DNA of 64,000 bases from Curtobacterium sp. VKM Ac-1376 (GCF_015351025.1 NZ_JADKRV010000001.1:434001-498000), one strand, 5' to 3'. Shown: positions 50,721 through 59,699, numbered from the stretch's first letter. Notes: generated by a model from the letters alone, not told the origin. Translations and numbers: made by a program.

Positions 50721-52286
50721 ATGGCAACCGACACCGCGACACCAGTCGCCGCGCCCCACGCCCCCACCACGACCGCCGCGCCCGCTCCTGCGGGTGCCGG
50801 TGTCGTGAAGCCCGGGTACGACCCCGCGCTCACGAACGAGGACCTCGCCCCCCTGCGCGAACAGCGCTGGACGAGCTACAACTTCTTCGCCTTCTGGATG
50901 TCCGACGTGCACTCGGTCGGTGGCTACGTCACGGCCGGGTCGCTCTTCGCCCTGGGCATCGCGAGCTGGCAGGTGCTCATCGCCCTGGTGGTCGGCATCC
51001 TCATCGTCCAGGTGTTCGCGAACCTGGTCGCCAAGCCCTCGCAACGCACCGGGGTGCCGTACCCGGTGATCAACCGTGCGGTGTTCGGCGTGCTCGGTGC
51101 GAACGTCCCCGCGATCATCCGCGGCCTGATCGCGATGGCCTGGTACGGGGTGCAGACGTTCCTGGCGGCGCAGTCGCTGAACATCATCTTCCTGAAGTTC
51201 ATCCCGGCGTCCGCGGCGCTGCTCGACCATTCGTTCCTCGGGCTGTCGGCACTCGGCTGGATCTCGTACGCGATCCTCTGGGCGGCGCAGGGCGCGCTGT
51301 TCTGGATGGGCATGGAGGCGATCAAGAAGTTCATCGACTGGGCCGGGCCGGCCGTGTACGTGGTGATGATCGCCCTGGCGATCTACCTGGTCAGCCAGGC
51401 GGGGCTGTCGAACATCTCGTTCACGCTGTCGGCGGGCGAGCCGCTGTCGTTCGGAGCATCGATCCCGGTGATGCTGTCCGCGGTCGCCCTGGTCGTCAGC
51501 TACTTCTCGGGCCCAATGCTCAACTTCGGTGACTTCTCGCGCTACGGCCGGTCGTTCCGTGCGGTCAAGCGCGGCAACTTCTGGGGGCTGCCGATCAACT
51601 TCCTGTTCTTCTCGGTCCTGACCGTGCTCTGCGCCAGTGCGACGGTGCCGGTGTTCGGCAAGCTCATCACCGACCCGATCGAGACCGTGCAGGCCATCGG
51701 TGCCCCGTTCGCGATCCTGCTCGGCGGCCTGACGTTCGTCACCGCGACCGTCGGCATCAACATCGTCGCGAACTTCATCAGCCCCGCGTTCGACTTCTCG
51801 AACGTGGCTCCGCGGAAGATCTCCTGGCGGGCCGGCGGCATGATCGCGGCGGTCGGTTCGGTGCTCCTCACCCCGTGGAACTGGTACGGCAACGACCAGG
51901 CGATCCTGTACACGCTCGGGGTGCTCGGTGCGCTGATCGGCCCGCTGTTCGGCATCCTCATCGCCGGCTACTACATCGTCGGCAAGCAGCGCATCGCGGT
52001 CGACGACATGTACTCCACGAGCCGCACCGCGCGGTACTGGTACCGCGGCGGGTTCAACCCGAACGCCATCTGGACCCTCGTGGTCACCGGCGCGGTCTCG
52101 GTCGCGAGCGCGGTCCTGCCCCCGGCGCTCGGCGTGCTGCCCTGGCTGTCCAGCTACAGCTGGTTCATCGGGTGCGGCCTGGGCCTCGTCGTCTTCTGGG
52201 CGCTCGAGCGTGTCCGGCCGAGCATGCCCGTGCTCGACGCGGACGACCCCTCGGTCGACGACGGCGCGGCCGTCGGTCGCGCCTGA
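50721..52286 (+). CDS. NCS1-family nucleobase/allantoin permease
   Basis: Cation-coupled importer of 521 residues with about twelve segments. LREQRWTSYNFFAFWMSDVHSVGGY is the helix 1 region, and SYFSGPMLNFGDFSRYGRSF the cytoplasmic turn before helix 7. The adjoining allantoinase, racemase and allantoate hydrolase make allantoin the likely cargo; uracil, hydantoin or purine are alternatives within the family. GGAGGA lies five bases before ATG 50721. It is the first gene of the six-gene cluster. Confidence 0.9.
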   Translation: MATDTATPVAAPHAPTTTAAPAPAGAGVVKPGYDPALTNEDLAPLREQRWTSYNFFAFWMSDVHSVGGYVTAGSLFALGIASWQVLIALVVGILIVQVFANLVAKPSQRTGVPYPVINRAVFGVLGANVPAIIRGLIAMAWYGVQTFLAAQSLNIIFLKFIPASAALLDHSFLGLSALGWISYAILWAAQGALFWMGMEAIKKFIDWAGPAVYVVMIALAIYLVSQAGLSNISFTLSAGEPLSFGASIPVMLSAVALVVSYFSGPMLNFGDFSRYGRSFRAVKRGNFWGLPINFLFFSVLTVLCASATVPVFGKLITDPIETVQAIGAPFAILLGGLTFVTATVGINIVANFISPAFDFSNVAPRKISWRAGGMIAAVGSVLLTPWNWYGNDQAILYTLGVLGALIGPLFGILIAGYYIVGKQRIAVDDMYSTSRTARYWYRGGFNPNAIWTLVVTGAVSVASAVLPPALGVLPWLSSYSWFIGCGLGLVVFWALERVRPSMPVLDADDPSVDDGAAVGRA

Positions 52287-52444
52287 CCGCCGGCGTCGCG
52301 GCCGTCCTCCACAGGGCGGGCCGCGACGCTCGGTCGTCCACAGATCCCGGACACGGCCGGGAGGCCCGCCCCGCCCCCGCCACGATGGTCACCACCCAGC
52401 GTCACCCGTTCCACGGCTCCACTCGCTCCACCGGAAGGACCCTG

Positions 52445-53209
52445 ATGCGCATCCGCGTCGTCAACCCCAACACCACCGCGTTGATGACGCGGTCGATCGG
52501 CGTCGCGGCCCGTGCGGTCGCCGCTCCCGGAACGCTGATCGAACCGGTCGAGCCCACGATGGGGCCGGCCTCGATCGAGAGCCACTACGAAGAGGCACTG
52601 GCCGTGCCCGGGTTGCTCGAGCAGATCGCCCGCGGCGAGCGTGACGGGGTGGACGCCTTCGTCGTCGCCTGCTTCGGGGACCCGGGGCTCGACGCCGCAC
52701 GAGAGCTCGCGACCGTGCCGGTGATCGGCATCGCCGAGGCGGGCTTCCACGCGGCCGCGATGCTCGGCCGCCGGTTCGGCGTCGTCACCACCCTGACGCG
52801 GACGACCGGCCGCGCGCACGAGCTCGCCGGCCGCTACGGCTTCGCCGCGCTCGTCACCGAGGTCCGGGCGTGCGAGGTCCCGGTGCTCGAGCTCGACGAC
52901 CCCGCGTCCGGCGCGCGTGCGCTCGTGGTCGAGGAGTGCCGGGCGGTGATCGACGGGGGAGCGGACGCCGTCGTGCTCGGGTGCGCCGGCATGGCCGACA
53001 TCTGCGCCGAGGTCTCGCTGGCGATCGGGGCGCCGGTCGTCGACGGCGTCGCGGCGGCCACGGTGCTGGCCGAGTCGCTCGTCCGGCTCGGGCTGTCCAC
53101 GGGCAAGCGCGGCGAGTACGCGCTGCCGCCGGTGAAGCCGATGTCGGGGCTGCTGGCGGGCTTCGAACGCCACCCGGCGGCGGTCACGACGGTCGGGGCG
53201 GGCTCGTGA
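52445..53209 (+). CDS. Allantoin/hydantoin racemase (Asp/Glu racemase fold)
   Basis: Racemase of 254 residues with a cysteine pair for two-base catalysis: ACFGDPG near residue 79 and LGCAGM near residue 180. The N-terminal RVVNPNTTALMT is the usual hydantoin racemase start. It probably turns R-allantoin into the S-form used by allantoinase. GGAAGGA precedes ATG 52445, and it is coupled to allantoinase by GTGA. A hydantoin substrate is possible but the downstream aminotransferase favours allantoin. Confidence 0.88.
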   Translation: MRIRVVNPNTTALMTRSIGVAARAVAAPGTLIEPVEPTMGPASIESHYEEALAVPGLLEQIARGERDGVDAFVVACFGDPGLDAARELATVPVIGIAEAGFHAAAMLGRRFGVVTTLTRTTGRAHELAGRYGFAALVTEVRACEVPVLELDDPASGARALVVEECRAVIDGGADAVVLGCAGMADICAEVSLAIGAPVVDGVAAATVLAESLVRLGLSTGKRGEYALPPVKPMSGLLAGFERHPAAVTTVGAGS

Positions 53210-54570
53210 CGGGCCTCCCGGCCGACCTGGTGCTGCGCGCGCCGCGCGCATGGGTCGACGGTGTGTTCCGGCCGGCCGCCGTCGTCGTGCGTGACGGACG
53301 GATCACCGACGTCCTGCCCCTCGACGCGGTGGTCGACGCCGCGCAGGACCACGCGGTGCCGGACGGGCACGTGCTGCTGCCCGGTCTCGTCGACACCCAC
53401 GTGCACGTGAACGAGCCCGGGCGCACCGAGTGGGAGGGGTTCGTCTCCGCGACCCGGGCCGCAGCCATGGGTGGGGTCACCACGATCGTGGACATGCCGC
53501 TCAACTCGATCCCCGCGACGACCACGGTCCAGGCGCTCGCCGTCAAGCGTGCGAGTGCCGAGGGCCGGGTCGCCGTCGACGTGGGGTTCTGGGGCGGCGC
53601 GGTCCCCGCGAGCCTCGGGTCGCTCGACGCCCTGCACGACGCCGGCGTCCACGGCTTCAAGTGCTTCACGGCGCCGAGCGGGGTCGACGAGTTCCCGCAC
53701 CTCGACCCCGTGCAGCTCCGGGCCGCGATCACGGAGGTCGCCCGGCTCGACGCACTCCTGATCGTGCACGCCGAGGACCCGGAGCACCTCGTCCCGCACG
53801 GGGCGCTGGGGGGCCGGTACGTGGACTTCCTCGCCACCCGTCCCGTCGCCGCCGAGCGGTCCGCGATCGCGCAGGTCATCGACGGCGCGCGTGCCACCGG
53901 GGCGCGGGTGCACGTGCTGCACCTGTCCGACGCCGGTGCGCTGCCGATGATCCGCGCCGCGAAGGACGACGGCGTCCGGATCACGGTCGAGACGTGCCCG
54001 CACTACCTGTCGTTCGTGGCCGCGACGATCCCGGACGGCGCGACGGCCTACAAGTGCTGCCCGCCGATCCGCGACGACGCGAACCGTGACGCCCTGTGGG
54101 CGGGCGTGCTCGACAGCACGATCGACCTGGTCGTGTCGGACCACTCGCCCTCCACGGCGGCTCTGAAGACCGACGACTGGGGGCTCGCCTGGGGCGGGGT
54201 CGCGGGGTTGCAGGTCGGCTTCCGGGCGGCGTGGACCGAGGCCGAGCGCCGGGGGATCCCGCTCGAGGCAGTGCTGCCGCTGTTCACGACCGGCCCGGCG
54301 GCGCTCGTCGGCCTCGGCGACCGCGGCGTGATCGCTCCGGGTGCCGTCGCGCACTTCGCCGTGTTCGACCCGACCGCCGAGTCGGTCGTCGACGTCGCCG
54401 GACTCGAGCACCGCAACCCGGTCTCGGCGTTCGACGGGCTGCACGTGCTCGGCAGCGTCACCGAGACCTGGCTGCGGGGGCGCCGGATAGCCACCGCCGA
54501 CGGTGGCGTGGTCGGCGTCGAGGGCTCGCTCGTCGGCCGGTCCGTGCTCGTCACGGAAACACCCCTGTAA
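53206..54570 (+). CDS. allB: Allantoinase
   Basis: Zinc or iron amidohydrolase opening allantoin to allantoate. The 454 residues contain the first metal pair in DTHVHVNEPGRTEWEG near residue 60, the carbamylated-lysine region GFKCFTAPSGVDEFP near residue 150, HAEDPEHL, and the final VSDHSPSTAALK. GTG 53206 overlaps the racemase stop. A dihydropyrimidinase or hydantoinase has similar architecture, but VNEPGRTEWEG is characteristic of allantoinases. Confidence 0.92.
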   Translation: MTGLPADLVLRAPRAWVDGVFRPAAVVVRDGRITDVLPLDAVVDAAQDHAVPDGHVLLPGLVDTHVHVNEPGRTEWEGFVSATRAAAMGGVTTIVDMPLNSIPATTTVQALAVKRASAEGRVAVDVGFWGGAVPASLGSLDALHDAGVHGFKCFTAPSGVDEFPHLDPVQLRAAITEVARLDALLIVHAEDPEHLVPHGALGGRYVDFLATRPVAAERSAIAQVIDGARATGARVHVLHLSDAGALPMIRAAKDDGVRITVETCPHYLSFVAATIPDGATAYKCCPPIRDDANRDALWAGVLDSTIDLVVSDHSPSTAALKTDDWGLAWGGVAGLQVGFRAAWTEAERRGIPLEAVLPLFTTGPAALVGLGDRGVIAPGAVAHFAVFDPTAESVVDVAGLEHRNPVSAFDGLHVLGSVTETWLRGRRIATADGGVVGVEGSLVGRSVLVTETPL

Positions 54571-54588
54571 CGATCGTTCCGGTATCGT
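54569..54588 (+). promoter_or_regulatory. Operator and -10 upstream of the aminotransferase gene
   Basis: AACGATCGTTCC (54569-54580) contains the 10-bp palindrome AACGATCGTT and stands directly before TATCGT (54583-54588), a -10 hexamer. It resembles the site at 50591-50604, so the second half of the cluster may have its own regulated promoter. Confidence 0.55.
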
Positions 54589-54613
54589 CGTCGCCGGAAC
54601 GGAAGGAACCACC

Positions 54614-55858
54614 ATGCTCCCAGTGAACCCACCCGCCCGTCTCCTCATGGGCCCGGGGCCGATCGATGCCGACCCGCGTGTGCTCCGTGCGCTGTCGACC
54701 CCGCTCGTCGGCCAGTACGACCCGTGGATGACGTCCACGATGAACGAGACGCAGGCGCTCTACCGTCGGGTGTTCGGCACCGAGAACGACGCCACGCTGC
54801 TGGTCGACGGCACCTCGCGCGCCGGCATCGAAGCGGTGCTCGTCTCGCTCCTGGCCCCGGGGGACCGCGTGCTCGTCCCGGTGTTCGGTCGGTTCGGGCA
54901 CCTGCTCGCCGAGATCGCCGGTCGTGCCGGGGCCGAGGTCCACACCATCGAGACCGACTGGGGCCAGGTCTTCACGCCGTCCGCGATCGAGTCCGCGATC
55001 GCCCGGGTCCGACCGAAGGTGCTCGCGGTCGTGCAGGGCGACACGTCGACCACGATGAACCAGCCGCTCGACGAGCTCGGCGCGATCTGCGAGCGGTACG
55101 GCGTCCTGCTCTACACCGACGCCACGGCCACGGTCGGCGGCAACCCGCTCGAGGTCGACACCTGGGGGATCGACGCCGCGAGCGTCGGCTTGCAGAAGTG
55201 CCTCGGCGGGCCGTCCGGCGGCGCTCCCGTCACCCTGTCGCCGAAGGCCGTCGCCGTGCTCGACGAGCGCCGCAGCGTCGAGGCCGGCATCCGCGAACCC
55301 GGTGACGAGGTCGCCGACGAGCCGATCCGGTCGAACTACCTCGACCTCGCGATGATCCTCGACTACTGGGGCCCGCGCCGGCTGAACCACCACACCGAGG
55401 CTGCGTCGATGCTCTACGCCGCCCACGAGTGCGCCCGCATCCTGCTCGAGGAAGGTCGAGACGCCGTGGTCACCCGCCACGAGACCGCGGGCCGCGCCAT
55501 GCTCGCCGGTGTGCAGGCCATCGGGCTCCAGGTGTTCGGCGATGTGGCGCACAAGATGCACAACGTCGTCGCCGTCGAGATCCCATCCGACGTCGTCGGC
55601 GACCAGGTCCGGGCCGCGATGCTCCACGACCACGGGATCGAGATCGGCACCTCGTTCGGGCCGTTGCACGGACGCGTCTGGCGCATCGGCACCATGGGCT
55701 ACAACGCCCGCAAGGACACCGTCGTCACGACCCTCGCCGCGCTCGAGCACGCGCTCCGTCGCGCCGGGCACGGGGTGCCGCAGGGTGGCGGTGTGGACGC
55801 TGCCCTCGACGTCTACGGAGCAGTCCCCGCCGCCGATCCGGTCGGGGTGCTCGCATGA
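54614..55858 (+). CDS. pucG: (S)-ureidoglycine-glyoxylate aminotransferase
   Basis: PLP aminotransferase of 414 residues in the alanine-glyoxylate group. RLLMGPGPIDADPRVL at the start, VDGTSRAGIE, LYTDATATVGG and the cofactor lysine in SVGLQKCLGGPSGGAPV near residue 197 follow the PucG pattern. In purine breakdown it converts ureidoglycine plus glyoxylate into oxalurate and glycine, avoiding full release of ammonia. Its place between allantoinase and allantoate hydrolase supports this over a plain serine-glyoxylate role. AAGGAA precedes the ATG. Confidence 0.88.
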   Translation: MLPVNPPARLLMGPGPIDADPRVLRALSTPLVGQYDPWMTSTMNETQALYRRVFGTENDATLLVDGTSRAGIEAVLVSLLAPGDRVLVPVFGRFGHLLAEIAGRAGAEVHTIETDWGQVFTPSAIESAIARVRPKVLAVVQGDTSTTMNQPLDELGAICERYGVLLYTDATATVGGNPLEVDTWGIDAASVGLQKCLGGPSGGAPVTLSPKAVAVLDERRSVEAGIREPGDEVADEPIRSNYLDLAMILDYWGPRRLNHHTEAASMLYAAHECARILLEEGRDAVVTRHETAGRAMLAGVQAIGLQVFGDVAHKMHNVVAVEIPSDVVGDQVRAAMLHDHGIEIGTSFGPLHGRVWRIGTMGYNARKDTVVTTLAALEHALRRAGHGVPQGGGVDAALDVYGAVPAADPVGVLA

Positions 55859-57114
55859 GCGCCGCCCCAGTGCTCAGCGCCACCGCCGTCGCCGCCACCG
55901 ATGCCGAACTCGTCGCCGGGTGGTGCGACGAACTCGCGGTCGTGACCGCCGAACCAGGGCGGATCACCCGCGTCTACCTGTCGCCCGAGCACGCGCGGGT
56001 GAACGCGATCGTCGCCGGCTGGATGCAGGACGCCGGGCTCACCACATGGCAGGACGCCGCCGGCAACCTGCACGGCCGAGTGGCGGGCGCGACACCGGAG
56101 GCCCCGGTGCTGCTGCTCGGCTCACACCTCGACACCGTGGTGGACGCCGGACGCTTCGACGGCGTGGTCGGGGTGCTCATGGCGATCCGCACCGCCGCCC
56201 GACTCGCGGTCGACGGCCCGTTGCCCGTCGCGCTCGAGGTCATCGCGTTCTCCGACGAAGAGGGCACGCGCTTCGGCAAGGCCCTGCTCGGTTCGTCCGC
56301 GGTGGCCGGCGTCTGGGACGACTCCTGGTGGGAACTGGCCGACGGTGACGGTGTCACGCTCCGGCAGGCCTTCACCGACTTCGGCCTCGACCCGGAGCGC
56401 GTCGGCGACGCCGCGGTCGACCCGGCGTCGGTGGTCGGCTACCTCGAGGCGCACATCGAGCAGGGGCCGCACCTCGAACAGGCCGGGCAGGCCCTCGGGG
56501 TCGTCACGAGCATCGCGAGCGCCCGACGGTTCTCGGTCGAGGCCGTGGGAGAGGCCCGGCACGCCGGTGGAACCCCCTACGAGCGCCGGCACGACGCGCT
56601 GCTCGCCGCCGCCGAGGCCGCGCTCGCGGTGGAACGGATCTGCCGGGCCTCGCACCAGGTGGGCACCGTCGGCACGATGACCGTCGAACCCGGAGCCGTC
56701 AACGTCGTCCCCGGGCTCGCACGGTTCTCCGTCGACCTGCGCGGCGAGTTCGACGACGAGCGTGACGACGTCTGGGACGAACTGACGAAGGCCTTCACCC
56801 TGATCGGGGAGCGGCGCGGGGTGAGCGTCACCCCCACCGAGGTGCACCGTGCGCCAGCGGTGTTCTGCGCGCCGCGGCTGATGGACGCCGTCCGCGCCGG
56901 GATCGCGTCGACCGGCGAGACGACGCCGGTGGAGCTGTTCTCGCGGGCCGGACACGACGCCATGTCACTCGGGCTCGTGACCGACGTCGCGATGCTGTTC
57001 CTCCGCAACCCGGACGGCATCAGCCACCACCCGGACGAGTACGTCTCGACACCGGACATCGCCCTCGGACTCGACGCGCTCGCCGTCGCCGTCGGACGCG
57101 TGGCACGGGCATGA
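55855..57114 (+). CDS. allC: Allantoate amidohydrolase
   Basis: M20/M28-type metalloenzyme that cleaves allantoate to ureidoglycine, carbon dioxide and ammonia. The 419 residues show metal ligands in LGSHLDTVVDAGRFDGVVG, FSDEEGTRFGKALLGS and EAHIEQGPHLEQ, and a final SRAGHDAMSLG. Carbamoyl-amino-acid hydrolases share the fold, but neighbours favour allantoate. ATG 55855 overlaps the pucG stop as ATGA. Confidence 0.9.
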   Translation: MSAAPVLSATAVAATDAELVAGWCDELAVVTAEPGRITRVYLSPEHARVNAIVAGWMQDAGLTTWQDAAGNLHGRVAGATPEAPVLLLGSHLDTVVDAGRFDGVVGVLMAIRTAARLAVDGPLPVALEVIAFSDEEGTRFGKALLGSSAVAGVWDDSWWELADGDGVTLRQAFTDFGLDPERVGDAAVDPASVVGYLEAHIEQGPHLEQAGQALGVVTSIASARRFSVEAVGEARHAGGTPYERRHDALLAAAEAALAVERICRASHQVGTVGTMTVEPGAVNVVPGLARFSVDLRGEFDDERDDVWDELTKAFTLIGERRGVSVTPTEVHRAPAVFCAPRLMDAVRAGIASTGETTPVELFSRAGHDAMSLGLVTDVAMLFLRNPDGISHHPDEYVSTPDIALGLDALAVAVGRVARA

Positions 57115-57944
57115 GCACCGGCGGCCCCGACGTCCGCGCCCGCGTCGACGCCGTGTGGGACCAGCTCTCGCCGGCCGAACGCCGGGTGGCCGCGATGGTC
57201 CGCCACGACCCGGAACTCCTGCTCGTCGGGACCTCCGCCGAACTCGCGGCGGAGTCCGGCACGTCGAAGGCGACGGTCTCGCGACTCGTGCGCTCCCTGG
57301 GGTTCCAGGACGCCGCCGAGGTCCGGCAGAACCTGATGTCCGCGCGGGGCTCGGGGCTGCCGTGGGTGGCCGAGGACGCCGCCCACGTCGACCAGCGTGC
57401 CGTCGAGGCCCGCAACCTCGACGCAGCGTTCGCCTCCCTGGGGCGAGCGGACCGCCCGCGGCTGGCCCGCCGGATCGTCCGTGCCCGCCGGGTGCTCGTC
57501 CTCGGCGAACGCGGCGCGTACCCGATCGCGTTGCAACTGCGGTCGCAGCTGGCGCAGGTGCGGTCCGACGTCCGCGTCGGTCCGTCGCCCGGGCAGCGGC
57601 TCGGTGAAGAGGTCGCCGACCTCGACCGGCACGACCTCGTCGTCCTGGTGACCGTGCGCCGGCACACCGCCGGGGTGGAACGGATCGTCCGGCACTGTGT
57701 CGACTCCGGAGCGGACGTCGTCGTGCTCGGCGACCCCACCGCTGCGGTCATCGCGGCTTCCGCGACCACCGCGATCCTCTGCCCGGTCGACTCGCCGTCG
57801 GCGTTCGACTCGATGGCGGCGCTGTTCGCCGTCGTGGCCGCGATCGCGAACGACGTGTACGACGCCTCCGGACCCGGCGGGCGGGTGCGGGTCGACGCCG
57901 TCGCGAGCGCCTACGACGCGTTGGGGGAGCTCGCCGCGCCCTGA
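57111..57944 (+). CDS. RpiR-family regulator of the allantoin cluster
   Basis: Regulator of 277 residues with an N-terminal helix-turn-helix (ELAAESGTSKATVSRLVRSLGF near residues 43-64) and a C-terminal SIS sugar-isomerase domain. It is the last gene of the cluster and coupled to allC by ATGA, so it is co-transcribed with the enzymes it likely controls. The usual SIS ligands are phosphosugars; here an ureide or glyoxylate-related effector is possible. Its last 34 bp overlap the converging SRPBCC gene. Confidence 0.9.
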   Translation: MSTGGPDVRARVDAVWDQLSPAERRVAAMVRHDPELLLVGTSAELAAESGTSKATVSRLVRSLGFQDAAEVRQNLMSARGSGLPWVAEDAAHVDQRAVEARNLDAAFASLGRADRPRLARRIVRARRVLVLGERGAYPIALQLRSQLAQVRSDVRVGPSPGQRLGEEVADLDRHDLVVLVTVRRHTAGVERIVRHCVDSGADVVVLGDPTAAVIAASATTAILCPVDSPSAFDSMAALFAVVAAIANDVYDASGPGGRVRVDAVASAYDALGELAAP

Positions 57945-58408
57945 TCGCCGTCCGAGTCCGCGCGCAGCTCGGCAGCGAGCGAGGCGTTTCGGTCGGCGAT
58001 GAGCTGCGGCATGTACCGCGCCAGCGCGAGCACCTCGGCCACGCGGCCGAGCGGGCCGAGCGGCGCGCGGAACGTGATCGTGTCGACCATGCGCGTGCCG
58101 CCGGCCGACGGCTCGAAGCGGTGCTCGTGGTGGAAGCGGGCGAACGGCCCGCGCACCTGTTCATCGACGAACCGGCGGGGTCCCTCCAGGGCGGTGATCC
58201 TGCTCGTCATCCGCCACACGATCCCGAAGTGCCGAGCGCGCCAGGTGACGGTCTCGCCCAGGCCGATCGTGCCGGCCGTCGTGCCGGCGACGGCGCGTTC
58301 ACCGCTCGCCGCCATCGACCGTTCGTGGGCCCCGATGTCGAGCGACAGCGCGAAGGCGCGCTCCGGCGGCACGGGCAGGTCCGTGACGACCCGGAACGAC
58401 ACGGTCAC
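57911..58408 (-). CDS. SRPBCC-fold protein (polyketide cyclase/dehydrase-like)
   Basis: The 165-residue protein has the START/Bet v 1-like pattern: VSFRVVTDLPVPPERAFALSLDIGAHERSM, a TWRARHFGIVWRMTSRITAL middle, and GGTRMVDTITFRAPLGPLGRVAEVLALARYM at the end. Such proteins bind small hydrophobic ligands. GTG 58408 overlaps the stop of a tiny upstream frame as GTGA; GTG 58402 is an alternative. It has no promoter of its own and seems to rely on that leader frame. Confidence 0.82.
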   Translation of the reverse strand: MTVSFRVVTDLPVPPERAFALSLDIGAHERSMAASGERAVAGTTAGTIGLGETVTWRARHFGIVWRMTSRITALEGPRRFVDEQVRGPFARFHHEHRFEPSAGGTRMVDTITFRAPLGPLGRVAEVLALARYMPQLIADRNASLAAELRADSDGDQGAASSPNAS

Positions 58409-58509
58409 GACGCCGGCCAGCCGGTCGCGGCCGATCGGTCGTCGTCGGCATCGGCGGGTGCCGGCGTCGAGAGCACCAGGCGCTCGGTACGGAGAGTGAC
58501 GGGGTGCAC
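58405..58509 (-). pseudogene. Remnant GNAT N-terminus acting as a leader frame
   Basis: A 34-codon frame begins at GTG 58509, six bases after TAGGCT (58521-58516), a leaderless promoter. It reads TLRTERLVLSTPAPADAD, a typical beginning of a GNAT acetyltransferase, then stops after about 16 unrelated residues. Its TGA overlaps the SRPBCC start. It looks like the promoter and first strand of a deleted acetyltransferase, now serving the downstream gene by translational coupling. A chance similarity cannot be excluded. Confidence 0.65.
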
Positions 58510-58515
58510 GGCTCG

Positions 58516-58546
58516 AGCCTAGCCACGGCGGCACGGGCGGTAGCGT
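58516..58546. promoter_or_regulatory. Compact bidirectional leaderless promoter
   Basis: TAGGCT on the minus strand (58521-58516) and TAGCGT on the plus strand (58541-58546) are back to back, 19 bp apart. Each ends six bases before a start codon (58509 and 58553), so the -35 region of each overlaps the other promoter. Confidence 0.7.
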
Positions 58547-58552
58547 CGAGGG

Positions 58553-59590
58553 ATGACGTTCGACGCGCTCCCGTTCCCGGTCATCGACGGCCACAACGAC
58601 CTGCCGTGGGAGCGCCGAGAGACGCACGACTCCGGCGTCGAAGGCATCGACTCCGCGGACGCCTCGCTCCACACCGACCTCCCGAAGCTCCGCGCCGGTG
58701 GCGTCGTCGGGCAGTTCTGGTCGGTCTTCGTGCCCGCCGACGACCCCGACCCCGTGCGCACCACCCTGCAGCAGGTCGACCTCGCCCACCGGATCATCGA
58801 GCGCTACCCCGACGACCTCGCACTCGCCCGTACCGCGGCCGAGGTACGAGCCGCCGTCGACGCGGGCCGGGTCGCCTCGCTGCTCGGCGCCGAGGGCGGA
58901 CACTCCATCGGGGACGACCTCGCCGTCCTCCGCACGCTCGCACGGCTCGGCGTCCGTTACATGACGCTCACCCACAACGACGACACCCCCTGGGCCGACT
59001 CCGCCACCGGGGCGCGGGCGCACGGCGGCCTGACCGATCGCGGCCGGAAGGTCGTCGCCGAGATGGAGCGGATCGGCATGCTCGTCGACCTCTCCCACAC
59101 CGCGCCGGCGACCATGCGAGACACGCTCGACGTGGCGACGCAGCCGGTCGTGTTCAGCCACTCGTCGACCGTCGCGATCGACGACCATCCGCGGAACGTG
59201 CCCGACGACGTGCTCGGCCGGTTGGCGGACAACGGCGGCGTCGTGATGATCACGTTCGTGCCGAAGTTCGTGTCGCGGGCGTGGGCGGACTGGGAGGAGT
59301 CGGGCATGGTGGGGGAGCGGCCGCTGGTCACGGCGTCCGACGTCGCCGACCACGTCGAGCACGCGCGCGGCGTCGCGGGTGCGGCGCACATCGGGCTCGG
59401 CGGCGACTACGACGGCACCCCCGTGCTGCCGCCGGAACTGCGGGACGTGTCGCGCTACCCGGTGCTGGCGGCGGAGCTCGTGCGGCGCGGCTGGGGCGAG
59501 CCGGATCTGCGGGCGCTCGCCGGCGGCAACGTGCTGCGGGTGCTCGAGGCGACCGACGAGCGATTCGCCCGGACGGCGTTCGTGCGCTGA
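58553..59590 (+). CDS. Membrane dipeptidase (peptidase M19) family protein
   Basis: Zinc dipeptidase of 345 residues. Metal ligands appear in VIDGHNDLPWERR near residue 7, LLGAEGGHSIGDDL near residue 105, VDLSHT near 180 and FSHSSTVAIDDHPRN near 200, with IGLGGDYDG at the substrate site. Despite the family name, no membrane anchor is visible, so it is likely cytoplasmic. It cleaves dipeptides, some with D-residues. ATG 58553 is leaderless by its TAGCGT hexamer. Confidence 0.92.
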   Translation: MTFDALPFPVIDGHNDLPWERRETHDSGVEGIDSADASLHTDLPKLRAGGVVGQFWSVFVPADDPDPVRTTLQQVDLAHRIIERYPDDLALARTAAEVRAAVDAGRVASLLGAEGGHSIGDDLAVLRTLARLGVRYMTLTHNDDTPWADSATGARAHGGLTDRGRKVVAEMERIGMLVDLSHTAPATMRDTLDVATQPVVFSHSSTVAIDDHPRNVPDDVLGRLADNGGVVMITFVPKFVSRAWADWEESGMVGERPLVTASDVADHVEHARGVAGAAHIGLGGDYDGTPVLPPELRDVSRYPVLAAELVRRGWGEPDLRALAGGNVLRVLEATDERFARTAFVR

Positions 59591-59605
59591 CGCGGTGGGA
59601 CCGTG

Positions 59606-59699
59606 CCGCGAAAGCGACCCTTCTCGGCGCTGGCTCTGCTCACCTCCGCGAAAACGACAGAGTCCCGCGAACGTTCGGCAGGCATCTGTCGCCTTCGCA
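59606..59699. repeat. CGCGAAAGCGACAG-type dispersed element, copy C
   Basis: CCGCGAAAGCGAC (59606-59618) and CCGCGAAAACGACAG (59646-59660) face ATCTGTCGCCTTCGCAG (59684-59700), with CCGCGAACGTTCGG between. It is a degenerate version of copies A and B. It occupies the gap after the dipeptidase gene. Confidence 0.65.

Noticed and set aside
52314-52371. GGGCGGGCC/GGCCCGCCC pair with an unpaired CGGGAGGC half-site
   Set aside because: Only half of the palindrome family core is present; not counted as a copy.
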